Below are positions 8,004 through 15,842 of a stretch of DNA of 64,000 nucleotides, piece by piece (within the stretch, counting starts at the first letter, position 1; every line of letters starts with the position of its first letter). Origin of the DNA: Bacillota bacterium (GTDB lineage: Bacteria > Bacillota > Clostridia > DSM-8532); assembly GCA_023415205.1 (NCBI GenBank), contig JAEZLR010000002.1:1-64000 (forward strand), given 5' to 3'. The notes below the pieces were generated by a model that saw only the letters and a program-made list of their open reading frames with translations, had not been told where the DNA came from and did no database searches. The position numbers were made by a program, and so were the translations under genes.

Positions 8004-8546
8004 ATGGAAAGAATGGAAAGAAAAGATTTAAACCATTTCAAGCACCTTCTTGATCAGCATAAAGAACGGCATATGGAAATTTTGGATGATATGGAAAACC
8101 TGACATTGGGGGAGAATGACAACAACCATACCACCGAGCTTTCCAATTACGATAACCATCCGGCGGAAATCGCCAGTGAGCTTTTTGATGTGGAACACCA
8201 AATGGGCTTAAAAAAGCTGCAGGAGCATGAGTTAGGGGAGATCAACAGGGCAAGAAATAAAATAAAGGATGGCACCTATGGAGCCTGTGAAAGCTGTCAC
8301 CAGGCCATTGATCCTGCCAGACTGGAGCTGCTTCCCCAGGCCAAGCTTTGTATTGAATGCGCCAGAAAAGTTGATGACCGGGTGGCAGAAGATAAACAGG
8401 ACAGACAACGAAACCGTCCCCCCGAATTACAGATTACCCATTCCTACAACCTCAATGACAGCACCAGGGGGGAGGATTTTCAGGACTTAATGGAGTATGG
8501 CTCCTCGGACACCCATCAGGATAGAAATGGAAAAGAGATCACTTAA
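8004..8546 (+). CDS. YteA-like DksA/TraR zinc-finger protein
   Basis: About 180 residues. An N-terminal helical region (LNHFKHLLDQHKERHMEIL) is followed by ELSNYDNHPAEIASELFD, characteristic of the YteA sporulation-associated family, then a C4 zinc finger (GACESCHQ ... CIECARK). An acidic, Gln/Asp-rich tail follows. DksA/TraR proteins bind RNA polymerase through the secondary channel; the role of YteA is not well defined. ATG 8004 is used because the family motif begins just after it; earlier in-frame starts (7941, 7995) would add unrelated residues. Confidence 0.75.
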   Translation: MERMERKDLNHFKHLLDQHKERHMEILDDMENLTLGENDNNHTTELSNYDNHPAEIASELFDVEHQMGLKKLQEHELGEINRARNKIKDGTYGACESCHQAIDPARLELLPQAKLCIECARKVDDRVAEDKQDRQRNRPPELQITHSYNLNDSTRGEDFQDLMEYGSSDTHQDRNGKEIT

Positions 8547-8568
8547 AGCTGTTAAGAATAAAATGTAA

Positions 8569-8601
8569 AGGCCCGGGCGTTTGAAAAAATGTCCCGGGCC
8601 T
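8569..8601. terminator. GC-rich bidirectional terminator
   Basis: AGGCCCGGG (8569-8577) pairs perfectly with CCCGGGCCT (8593-8601) between the convergent yteA-like gene and tdk. No T-run follows directly; the next T-run starts at 8608. Confidence 0.6.
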
Positions 8602-8619
8602 CAGCCGTTTTTATAGAGC

Positions 8620-9273
8620 CTATTTTCTTTTCCCGGGCAATGTCATTTTCCCATACTTAAGCTTCATATAAACATCCAGGCACACGGGAAGGTATTTTAT
8701 GTCCTGATCGTTCTCAATGGCCACCTGGCTTCCTTCAAAGATGGGCGTTCCATTAACTAGCCGAAGGTTCATGGTTGCTTTCTTAGGTGTATCACTCACT
8801 CTGCAAATGGCCCGGGTAGTGACCTCTTCGATGTCCTGTGCCAGTGCAAAAAGATGAGTGCTGCCTTCAAAGGGGTTTCCAAGGGCATCCACTTTTATAC
8901 CGAAGGCAATAACAGGGAGATTGAATTCGGTAACTATTCTGGCCAGGTCCCATACATTATCCCGGGATAAAAACTGAGCCTCATCAATTAATATAATAGA
9001 AATGGAGTTTCCTTGTTCATGAGCGGTTTTAACATCGCAGACCAGCTTATTGTAAAGCCAATCCTTTTTTGGAAGAATTAAAAAGTCACATTTTCTCTTG
9101 ATCTCCCCATTTTCTAAGCGGCTTATAATATACTCGCCTTCCTTAGTGTCGGTTTGGGGCTTAAGGCATAGAACCTTTCGATGGTTATACTTTTCATAAT
9201 CATAAGCAATCTGGAGGAGCTGCGTGGATTTGCCTGCATTCATAACTGCATAGCGAAAATAGAGTTTTGCCAT
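8620..9273 (-). CDS. tdk: Thymidine kinase (type II)
   Basis: A 217-residue protein. The P-loop AVMNAGKSTQLLQ near residue 10, the Walker-B-like IILIDEAQFLS and the GIKVDALGNPFEGS lasso-type region match E. coli-type thymidine kinase, which phosphorylates thymidine with ATP in the salvage pathway. The usual zinc-binding Cys set is incomplete: AIC is followed by RVSD rather than xxCG, and near the end only one Cys (PVCLDVY) is kept. Structural zinc may be lost. ATG 9273 follows AGGTGAT; a slightly longer frame has no ribosome site. Confidence 0.88.
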   Translation of the reverse strand: MAKLYFRYAVMNAGKSTQLLQIAYDYEKYNHRKVLCLKPQTDTKEGEYIISRLENGEIKRKCDFLILPKKDWLYNKLVCDVKTAHEQGNSISIILIDEAQFLSRDNVWDLARIVTEFNLPVIAFGIKVDALGNPFEGSTHLFALAQDIEEVTTRAICRVSDTPKKATMNLRLVNGTPIFEGSQVAIENDQDIKYLPVCLDVYMKLKYGKMTLPGKRK

Positions 9274-9466
9274 ATTATCACCTGTCAGCCTTATCATTGT
9301 TGAGGATTTCTTTTATCTTAACATAACCTGATACATTATTGAATAACCCTCTGCCGTTTCGTGTTACTCCATGCAAAAATCTTTAGCAATACAATCGGGA
9401 ATTGCTTCATGGCATTGTTTTCATTGCTTTGGTATAATGAGAATCAAAGGTGAAAGGAGAAGGAAC

Positions 9467-9841
9467 ATGAAATTTACGATTGCACACACCAATATCAATG
9501 TGAGTGATTTGGAACGCTCCGTTTCTTTTTACAAAAAGGCACTGGGCCTTAATGAGGAACGGAGAAAAAAGGCCTCTGACGGTAGCTTTGAGCTGGTTTT
9601 TCTAGGAGATGGCATCACCTCTTATCAGATTGAGCTCACATGGCTCAGGGACAAGGTTGGCCCCTATGATCTTGGCGATAATGAATCCCATATAGCCTTT
9701 TATGTTGAGGACTACGATGGGGCATATGCCCTTCACAAGGAGATGGGCTGCATCTGCTTTGAAAATAAGAGCATGGGTCTTTACTTTATTGAGGATCCTG
9801 ACGGTTATTGGCTAGAAATTATCCCCAGCAAGAGATCATGA
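9467..9841 (+). CDS. Glyoxalase/VOC-family protein (lactoylglutathione lyase-like)
   Basis: A 124-residue vicinal-oxygen-chelate fold protein built of two beta-alpha-beta modules. Metal ligand candidates are His in HTNINVSDLERS, Glu in YQIELTW, His in ESHIAFYVED and Glu in GYWLEIIP, the order seen in glyoxalase I. It would act on hemithioacetals such as methylglyoxal adducts, although VOC proteins are diverse. GAAAGGAGAAGG precedes ATG 9467. A TATAAT at 9433-9438 could be a -10 box. It overlaps the next gene by ATGA. Confidence 0.82.
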   Translation: MKFTIAHTNINVSDLERSVSFYKKALGLNEERRKKASDGSFELVFLGDGITSYQIELTWLRDKVGPYDLGDNESHIAFYVEDYDGAYALHKEMGCICFENKSMGLYFIEDPDGYWLEIIPSKRS

Positions 9842-10515
9842 CTGGGGGGATAAGGATTGATGAGTTGATCCGCTCCAAGAGGAAAACCGTATCCCTCACC
9901 ATTACCCGTGAGGCAAGGCTTGTGGTCAGGGCTCCTTTGCGGCTGTCCATAAGGGAAATAGAAAAAATGGTACACACGAAGAGGAGCTGGATAATCAGTA
10001 AAAAGAAACAAGCCATGGATCACCTGGAATCCCTTGGCTCCTGCAACGCAAAATCGGGGAGGCATTTTCTTTTTATGGGCAGGCCCCTTAAAATTATTGT
10101 AAGCGATACGCCTGTGGTGATCCATGAAGGGGATACGCTGTATATTCCCGATAGGGGCGGCGATCAAGAAAATGAGCTTATTGAGAGCTGGTTTAAGCAG
10201 CAGGCAAAATGTATTCTTGCCCATAGAACCTGCCAATTATCAGATCAGACGGGGATACCCTTCAAAGATGTTCGTGTGACAAGCGCCAGAAGACGATGGG
10301 GTTCCTGTAATAGTATCAACCGTATCCAGTTGACCTGGCGCTTAATCATGGCAGAAAAAAGCGCCATGGATTATGTCATCATTCACGAGCTATGCCATGT
10401 CCTTCATAAAAATCATTCCTCAGCTTTTTGGAGCAAGGTAGAGGAGCTAATGCCCGACTACAAAAGCCAGCGGGATTGGCTTAAGAAGCACGCTTATATA
10501 CTTGATCTTCTATAG
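9838..10515 (+). CDS. YgjP/SprT-like metallopeptidase (DUF45)
   Basis: A 225-residue protein. The zinc motif HELCHVLHKNHS gives HExxH with a following H, and the family signature RRRWGSCNSINRI lies just before it. These features define the DUF45/YgjP group of M48-like metal-dependent hydrolases; substrates are unknown. The start is ATG 9838, coupled by ATGA overlap to the VOC gene; a TTG further upstream is in frame but lies within that gene. Confidence 0.83.
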   Translation: MTGGIRIDELIRSKRKTVSLTITREARLVVRAPLRLSIREIEKMVHTKRSWIISKKKQAMDHLESLGSCNAKSGRHFLFMGRPLKIIVSDTPVVIHEGDTLYIPDRGGDQENELIESWFKQQAKCILAHRTCQLSDQTGIPFKDVRVTSARRRWGSCNSINRIQLTWRLIMAEKSAMDYVIIHELCHVLHKNHSSAFWSKVEELMPDYKSQRDWLKKHAYILDLL

Positions 10516-10541
10516 AGCTAGAGAGACGTTTTAAGATTGCA

Positions 10542-10584
10542 GAGAAGTTTCGGGGCAAATAACCCTTGAAACTTTTCTTTTTTA
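10542..10584 (+). terminator. Rho-independent terminator
   Basis: AAGTTTC then GGG pairs with CCC then GAAACTT across a short loop, followed by TTCTTTTTT. It ends the VOC/metallopeptidase operon. Confidence 0.7.
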
Positions 10585-10593
10585 CGCATATAA

Positions 10594-10637
10594 TTATTAC
10601 AAGGTAATAATATAAGATCATAATAATAGATTATGAT
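10594..10637. promoter_or_regulatory. Two palindromes upstream of the acyl-CoA synthetase gene
   Basis: TTATTAC-AAG-GTAATAA (10594-10610) and ATCATAAT-AATAG-ATTATGAT (10617-10637) are both perfect inverted repeats, 28 bp before ATG 10665. They look like operators for a dimeric regulator of fatty-acid genes. No such regulator is encoded nearby, so the ligand is unknown. Confidence 0.45.
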
Positions 10638-10664
10638 TATTAAGGCTAAATAAGGGGTGAAACC

Positions 10665-12488
10665 ATGACAAAGGGATATGAAATTATCAATAAAAACGGG
10701 AGAAGAATCGTCAGAGGATTGGGATTTTTAGAGCAGGAACCTGTTTCCGACCTGAGACAGCTTGTCAAGGAAGCGACGGCTAAGTATGGTAACAAGGTGG
10801 CTTTTCGGTTTAAACGTGAGGGAAAGCTGATTGAAAAAAACTACCATGATTTAAACCAGGCTGTGGATGCTCTGGGCACCGCCTTGATGGATTTGGGCCT
10901 TAAGGGCAAGAGCATTTCGGTGATTGGAGAAAACCGTTATGAATGGGCTGTTTCCTATCTTTCCATTATTAACGGAACGGGTGTGGGTGTTCCTTTGGAT
11001 AAATATCTTCCCGCTAATGAGGTAGAAAACCTTTGTCAAAGAGCAGGAGTATCAGCCATTTTTTACAGTGCGACCTATCAGGGCATGATGGAAGACCTTT
11101 CACGTGAGGATACCACCCTCAAGTACTTTATTTGCATGGATGAGTTTTCCACTCCCTCTTTGGATCCTCGTTTTATCACCATGGAAGCCTTGATAAGAAG
11201 AGGTAATGAGCTTCTGGACAAGGGGAATGTACTATTCTTGGAGGCTCCTATCGAGCGGGATAAAATGTCCGTATTGCTTTTTACCTCGGGGACCACAAAG
11301 GCCTCCAAGGGGGTCATGCTTTCCCATTCCAATATTGCCTGTAATGTCACTTCTCTTACGGCCTTGCTAAAAATCTATCCTACCGATGTGCATTTATCTC
11401 TTTTACCTCTGCATCATACCTTTGAAAATACCATTGGTCTTATGTTCATGCTGCATAAGGGGGTCACCATTGCTTATTCTGAAGGAATCAAGCATCTGGC
11501 TAAAAACATCAGGGAGTTCCGGGTTTCGGTTCTTGTAGCAGTGCCGGCTATCTATGAGGCGCTCTATGGAAAGCTCATGGATGGAATTGAAAAATCGGGT
11601 AAAACAAAGCTTGTGGAAGCTATGACCAAGGTTTCAGGCTTCCTTCTTAAAATAGGCTTAGATGTCAGAAGGAAGCTGTTTAAGTCGGTACTCGATAAGC
11701 TTGGACCCGATTTAAGGCTTTTTGTCTCAGGTGCAGCTCCACTGGATACCGATATTATCAATGGCATCCAACGGTTTGGAATTACCTTCTTACAAGGGTA
11801 TGGCTTGACCGAGACTTCACCCGTTATCAATGCCACCACCTTTCAAATTAATGTTCCGGGAACCATTGGGGTTCCTATTAAGGATGTCGAGGTAACCATA
11901 GACCGTCCCGACGAGAACGGCATGGGTGAAATTATGGCCAGGGGCTGTAATGTCATGCTGGGGTATTATGAGAATAAAGAGGAAACCCAGGAAGTGATGG
12001 AGCCTGATGGTTGGTTCAGAACAGGAGATCTGGGAATAATTGATGATCAGGGGCTTTTAAGAATTACAGGCCGTGCTAAATCTATGATAGTTTTTACCAA
12101 TGGCAAAAAAGCCTTCCCAGAAGAATATGAAACCCTGGTGAATCATTTTCCAGGGGTTAAGGAATCCTTTGTGTGGGGCAATCCTGCCTCTGACGGAGAT
12201 ATTCAAATCTGTGCCAAGCTGGTCATTGATAAGGACTATTTTGATGAAATAGGCTATGCGCTTGAACAAATCAGCGATGAGCTTGAAATACTGATTAAAA
12301 ATATTAATAACACCCTGCCAAAGTATAAGATCATACGTTATTTTGTATTAACCTACGAAGAACTTACCAAAACCACCACTCTAAAAATCAAAAGGCCACT
12401 TGAAATTGATAAAATGAAAAGGTATCTTGAAAGGGCTGGGGTTGATATAAGAAAACTCAATAAGAAGCTGATTGATGAGGAAAAATGA
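10665..12488 (+). CDS. AMP-dependent long-chain acyl-CoA synthetase
   Basis: A 607-residue protein of the ANL superfamily. Visible motifs: the ATP-binding P-loop-like LLFTSGTTKASKGVMLSH, the aromatic GYGLTETSP, GWFRTGDLG with the ribose-binding Asp, and the C-terminal domain with a Lys in TTTLKIKRPLEI. It should activate fatty acids through an acyl-AMP to acyl-CoA (or another thiol acceptor). Length and the lack of membrane segments match FadD/long-chain type enzymes. The GNAT gene follows with an ATGA overlap. Two palindromes upstream suggest regulation. Confidence 0.88.
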   Translation: MTKGYEIINKNGRRIVRGLGFLEQEPVSDLRQLVKEATAKYGNKVAFRFKREGKLIEKNYHDLNQAVDALGTALMDLGLKGKSISVIGENRYEWAVSYLSIINGTGVGVPLDKYLPANEVENLCQRAGVSAIFYSATYQGMMEDLSREDTTLKYFICMDEFSTPSLDPRFITMEALIRRGNELLDKGNVLFLEAPIERDKMSVLLFTSGTTKASKGVMLSHSNIACNVTSLTALLKIYPTDVHLSLLPLHHTFENTIGLMFMLHKGVTIAYSEGIKHLAKNIREFRVSVLVAVPAIYEALYGKLMDGIEKSGKTKLVEAMTKVSGFLLKIGLDVRRKLFKSVLDKLGPDLRLFVSGAAPLDTDIINGIQRFGITFLQGYGLTETSPVINATTFQINVPGTIGVPIKDVEVTIDRPDENGMGEIMARGCNVMLGYYENKEETQEVMEPDGWFRTGDLGIIDDQGLLRITGRAKSMIVFTNGKKAFPEEYETLVNHFPGVKESFVWGNPASDGDIQICAKLVIDKDYFDEIGYALEQISDELEILIKNINNTLPKYKIIRYFVLTYEELTKTTTLKIKRPLEIDKMKRYLERAGVDIRKLNKKLIDEEK

Positions 12489-13342
12489 TCAAGCATGCCG
12501 TTACGGAAGATTATAAAGAAGTCATGAGCTACCTTAACCGGGAAGGTAGCCTTAATACCACACAATTATCCCATATTGAGAAATATGGCCTTGCCAGAGA
12601 TTTTCAGGAGGTGTGGCTGCAAAGAGATGCGGAAGGGGACCCTATTCTTGCTGTGATTGTGCGCCATTTCAACAGCCTTTACCTCTACAATGATAACTAT
12701 ATCTTTGAACCCGACGAACTGGGAAGCTTTACCTCTTTTTTAAGACCGGATATTATTTTTGGGAAAAGGGATTTATTGGGAGATCTAGCTTTATACCTAG
12801 AGGGAATGGTCCTGGAGCCTTCCTGTCATATGATCCTTGAAAAGAGGGAATGTCTGATCCCCTGTAACGAGGTTGAAAGGGCTGGGTTGGAGGACTGTGA
12901 GGAGCTCGCTTCTCTTATATACAGCATTCCGGAATTTGCCCGCTTTTATCATTCTCCCCAGGAAATAGAACGGGGCATTCGTCGAAGGATAGAATTGGGG
13001 ATATGTCGGTATTTTGTTCTTAGAATGGATGGTAGGATTGTTTCTCAGGCCTATACCACCATTGAATCAGCCCATTATGCAACCATAGGAGGAGTGGTAA
13101 CCCTTCCTGAGTATCGAAAACGGGGCTTGGCCTCCCTGGTGGTTTCGTGCATCAGCCAGAACCTTCTTCAAGACCATAAAACGCCCAACCTCTTTTATAG
13201 CAACGAGGAAGCAGGTAGAGTTTATGAAAACCTAGGATTTGTTCATGCAGGGGATTATGCCATGCTGCTTTCCCATGAATATGCTCAGAAGGATGGGCGC
13301 CAGATTTCTACTCAATGTGGCTCAAAGTTCCCTAACAAATAA
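12485..13342 (+). CDS. GNAT-family acetyltransferase
   Basis: A 285-residue protein. The C-terminal half carries the acetyl-CoA site: GGVVTLPEYRKRGLASLVV (the R-x-x-G-x-A/G pyrophosphate loop) and RVYENLGFVHAGDYAML. The N-terminal 120 residues are a separate, less conserved domain, as in two-domain GNAT proteins. The substrate is unknown. Its start overlaps the stop of the acyl-CoA synthetase gene (ATGA), so the two are co-translated; acylation of a related target is possible but unproven. Confidence 0.8.
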   Translation: MIKHAVTEDYKEVMSYLNREGSLNTTQLSHIEKYGLARDFQEVWLQRDAEGDPILAVIVRHFNSLYLYNDNYIFEPDELGSFTSFLRPDIIFGKRDLLGDLALYLEGMVLEPSCHMILEKRECLIPCNEVERAGLEDCEELASLIYSIPEFARFYHSPQEIERGIRRRIELGICRYFVLRMDGRIVSQAYTTIESAHYATIGGVVTLPEYRKRGLASLVVSCISQNLLQDHKTPNLFYSNEEAGRVYENLGFVHAGDYAMLLSHEYAQKDGRQISTQCGSKFPNK

Positions 13343-13420
13343 TAATGGATTACTTGTTAAATATAGGAAGATGTGTTAGAATGTACTCCAAACAGATGTT
13401 CTTGTTTGGAGGTTTTTTAT

Positions 13421-14947
13421 ATGTTCAGCAGGGTGTCAACCTGTGGGTTGCTGGGGCTTGACGGTTATCCCATACAAGTGGAAGCCGACATCTCCAATGG
13501 GCTCCCGGCCTTTGATATTGTGGGGCTTGCTGATATCTCCGTCAAGGAGGCAAGGGAAAGAGTAAGAGCCGCCATAAAAAATTCCGGGTATGAATTTCCT
13601 GTCAAAAGAATTACTGTCAATCTGGCCCCTGCTGATACGCGGAAGGAAGGCACGGGTTTTGATCTTCCATTGGCACTAAGTATTCTTGTCTCAGCCGGGG
13701 TCATCCCCCAAAATGCCGTGGAAGAGGTCATGTTGGTGGGTGAGTTGGCTTTGGATGGGGAAGTTCGCCCAGTCTCGGGCATGCTGTGCAAGGCGATTGC
13801 CATTAAAGAGCTGGGGTTTGCAAGGGTGATGGTTCCCTACAAGAATGCTGATGAAGTAGCAGTCATCAAGGGTTTGGAGATCCTCCCGGTCAAGACCCTT
13901 AAGGAGGCTGTGGAGCATTTTATTGGAACAAAGCCTGTATTCTATATGAGTGAGGAGTGCCTTCACCCGGCCCTTGAAGGCTCCAGTGAGGACTTTTCTG
14001 AGGTCAAGGGCCAAAAAAACGCCAAGCGCGCTCTAGAGGTTGCCGCCAGTGGTGGTCATAATCTGATTATGATAGGAAGCCCTGGTTCAGGAAAGACCAT
14101 GCTGGCACGACGCTTACCCTCTATTCTTCCAGACCTTACCTTTGAGGAGTCCCTGGAGATTACGAAAATCTATAGTGTTTCAGGCAAGCTACCCTCCCAT
14201 GGGCCATTAATTCAGGAAAGACCCTTTCGCTCTCCCCATCATACAGCAAGCGCTGTGAGCTTAATCGGCGGGGGTCGGTTGCCAAAGCCGGGTGAAGCCA
14301 GCCTTGCGCACCACGGAGTACTTTTCTTGGACGAAATTCCCGAATTCCCTCGAATGACATTGGACGTATTGCGTCAGCCCTTAGAGGACGGCTATGCCAA
14401 TGTTTCTAGAATAAGTGCTGCGGTGAGCTATCCCTGTAAATTCATGCTGGTGGCTGCGGCTAACCCTTGCAAGTGCGGTTATTATGGCGATCCGGCAAAG
14501 AGCTGCATCTGTTCATACAGAGATGCGGAGAATTATCTTTCAAGGCTGTCAGGGCCGCTTATGGACAGGATTGATATTCATGTGTTGGTACCGACTTTAA
14601 GGTACAGTGAAATGGAGAATTCCGAAGAAGAGGAAGGCTCCGGTGACATCAAAAAAAGAGTGAATCAGGCCAGAAAAATTCAACAGGAGCGATATAGACA
14701 TTACGGGGTCTATTGTAATGCCCATCTTAAGGGCGCCATGATCCGTGAGTTCTGCAGGGTAGATGAGGAAGGAAAACGAATTCTCAGATCTGCTTTTGAC
14801 AGGCTTAATCTAAGTGCTCGTGCACATGACCGCATTTTGAAGGTAGCCAGAACCATTGCTGATATGGATGGCGAAGCCTTGATTAAGGCCGGGCATTTGG
14901 CAGAAGCCATTCAATACCGGGCGCTGGATCGTACGGTAAGAGTATAA
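13421..14947 (+). CDS. comM: ComM/YifB-type Mg-chelatase-like AAA+ ATPase
   Basis: A 508-residue protein. The N-terminus (residues 1-170) is the Lon-protease-like fold of ComM (GYPIQVEADISNGLPAFDIV; KRITVNLAPAD). The AAA+ core has Walker A IGSPGSGKTMLARR, Walker B VLFLDEIPEF and the Cys cluster NPCKCGYYGD with CICSYRD. In competent Gram-negative bacteria ComM is a hexameric branch-migration helicase that extends heterologous strand integration. ATG 13421 follows GGAGG eight bases upstream; a longer frame exists. It lies directly before dprA, a common clostridial order, and is intact although dprA is not. Confidence 0.9.
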   Translation: MFSRVSTCGLLGLDGYPIQVEADISNGLPAFDIVGLADISVKEARERVRAAIKNSGYEFPVKRITVNLAPADTRKEGTGFDLPLALSILVSAGVIPQNAVEEVMLVGELALDGEVRPVSGMLCKAIAIKELGFARVMVPYKNADEVAVIKGLEILPVKTLKEAVEHFIGTKPVFYMSEECLHPALEGSSEDFSEVKGQKNAKRALEVAASGGHNLIMIGSPGSGKTMLARRLPSILPDLTFEESLEITKIYSVSGKLPSHGPLIQERPFRSPHHTASAVSLIGGGRLPKPGEASLAHHGVLFLDEIPEFPRMTLDVLRQPLEDGYANVSRISAAVSYPCKFMLVAAANPCKCGYYGDPAKSCICSYRDAENYLSRLSGPLMDRIDIHVLVPTLRYSEMENSEEEEGSGDIKKRVNQARKIQQERYRHYGVYCNAHLKGAMIREFCRVDEEGKRILRSAFDRLNLSARAHDRILKVARTIADMDGEALIKAGHLAEAIQYRALDRTVRV

Positions 14948-14961
14948 TGGGGGAGAGACCA

Positions 14962-15408
14962 ATGAAGGATAATCTGGAGCTTTGGTTAAGACTGAGTACC
15001 ATTGAGGGAATGAGTGTCCGTAAGAAATGCGAGCTTGTCACACAGATGGGAGATATAACCAGGGGGTGTACGGACCATGAGGAAACCCTACTGGTTAACC
15101 AATTGACAGCAGAGCAATATGAGGCCTTTCACAGCGAGAGCATGAGGAACGAGGCACTCCGTATTATAGAAAGGTGCAACAAGAAGCATATTAGAATACT
15201 TCCACTTTCCCATGAGGAATATCCCGAAATGCTTAAATATATTCATGATCCTCCACTGATTCTTTATGTAAAAGGGAGGCTTCCACAGATGAGTGGTATA
15301 GCCCTTGTTGGCTCCAGAAAGGCTTCGGGTTACGGGATCGAAACCGCCGTCAAGCTCTCAACAGAGCTAGCCGCATCCGGTATCATGGTCGTTAGTGGAA
15401 TGGCCAGG
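14962..15408 (+). pseudogene. dprA: dprA, 5' part (interrupted by the element)
   Basis: Codons 1-149 of the DNA-processing protein DprA: the helical N-terminal region, then the Rossmann-like core beginning LPLSHEEYPEMLKYIHDPP and reaching IALVGSRKASGYG and VVSGMAR. The frame then runs 25 codons into the element and stops at 15483. ATG 14962 follows GGGGGAGAG; ATG 14947 overlaps the comM stop and is an alternative. DprA loads RecA on incoming single strands during transformation. The 149 codons here plus 218 at 36346-36999 (stop included) give a normal-length 366-residue DprA. Confidence 0.92.
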
Positions 15409-15422
15409 GTTATATGTATATA
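15409..15422 (+). repeat. Left terminal inverted repeat
   Basis: GTTATATGTATATA abuts the dprA codon AGG. The reverse complement of 36328-36341 is GTTATCTGTATATA, so 13 of 14 positions agree. It is probably the inner recombinase-binding arm at the left end. Confidence 0.65.
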
Positions 15423-15520
15423 TTTAATACTATATAAATACATACGATATAAAAATAGCAATGAAAATATTGATATTACTTAAGTCTAATATAGTATTTC
15501 TATATTTTCTGACACAACAT

Positions 15521-15552
15521 CCCCATCACCTCCACCTCCATCTCCATCTCCA
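15521..15552. repeat. CT/CA-rich simple repeat near the left end
   Basis: A run of CATCACCTCCACCTCC and CATCTC units forms a short degenerate 6-bp simple repeat. In one minus-strand frame it reads as a Gly/Asp string (GDGDGGGGDGD), but no start codon or ribosome site accompanies it. Confidence 0.5.
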
Positions 15553-15598
15553 TTAAACAGTTTATTAAACTAAAGTTAAATAGATAATCCATATATCT

Positions 15599-15751
15599 AT
15601 GATGCTTAAGTTTATTTGCTTGATAATTATATTACTGATTTATGCTGTACTTTGGAGTGCCAACTTTACAAAAGTAAAACCGAGCAAGTATAGATATTTG
15701 AAGATGATTGCTTGTTCAATTGATAAGAATTTTATATTATATTATGTGTAG
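15599..15751 (+). CDS. Possible 50-residue single-TM peptide
   Basis: ATG 15599 (or 15602) opens a 50-codon frame: a strongly hydrophobic helix (LKFICLIIILLIYAVLW) followed by a basic tail (KVKPSKYRYLK). The layout resembles small membrane peptides and type I toxins, but there is no convincing ribosome site and the likely hsdR promoter (15712-15740) overlaps its end. It is the only coding candidate in the 430-bp gap before hsdR. Confidence 0.3.
   Translation: MMLKFICLIIILLIYAVLWSANFTKVKPSKYRYLKMIACSIDKNFILYYV
15712..15740 (+). promoter_or_regulatory. Candidate promoter of the hsdRMS operon
   Basis: TTGTTC (15712-15717) and TATTAT (15735-15740) are spaced 17 bp apart, about 100 bp before the hsdR start. 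Confidence 0.45.
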
Positions 15752-15842
15752 GTTTTTAATTTTGTGATAGGAGTCTGCTGTAAGTGACTAAAAGGCAAAG
15801 AGTGGTATGACAATTTTGCCTATATGAATAGGGGATGATTTT

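Noticed and set aside
15521..15552. Minus-strand Gly/Asp-rich peptide through the simple repeat
   Set aside because: No start codon or ribosome site; an in-frame stop lies just upstream, and the string follows from the repeat itself.
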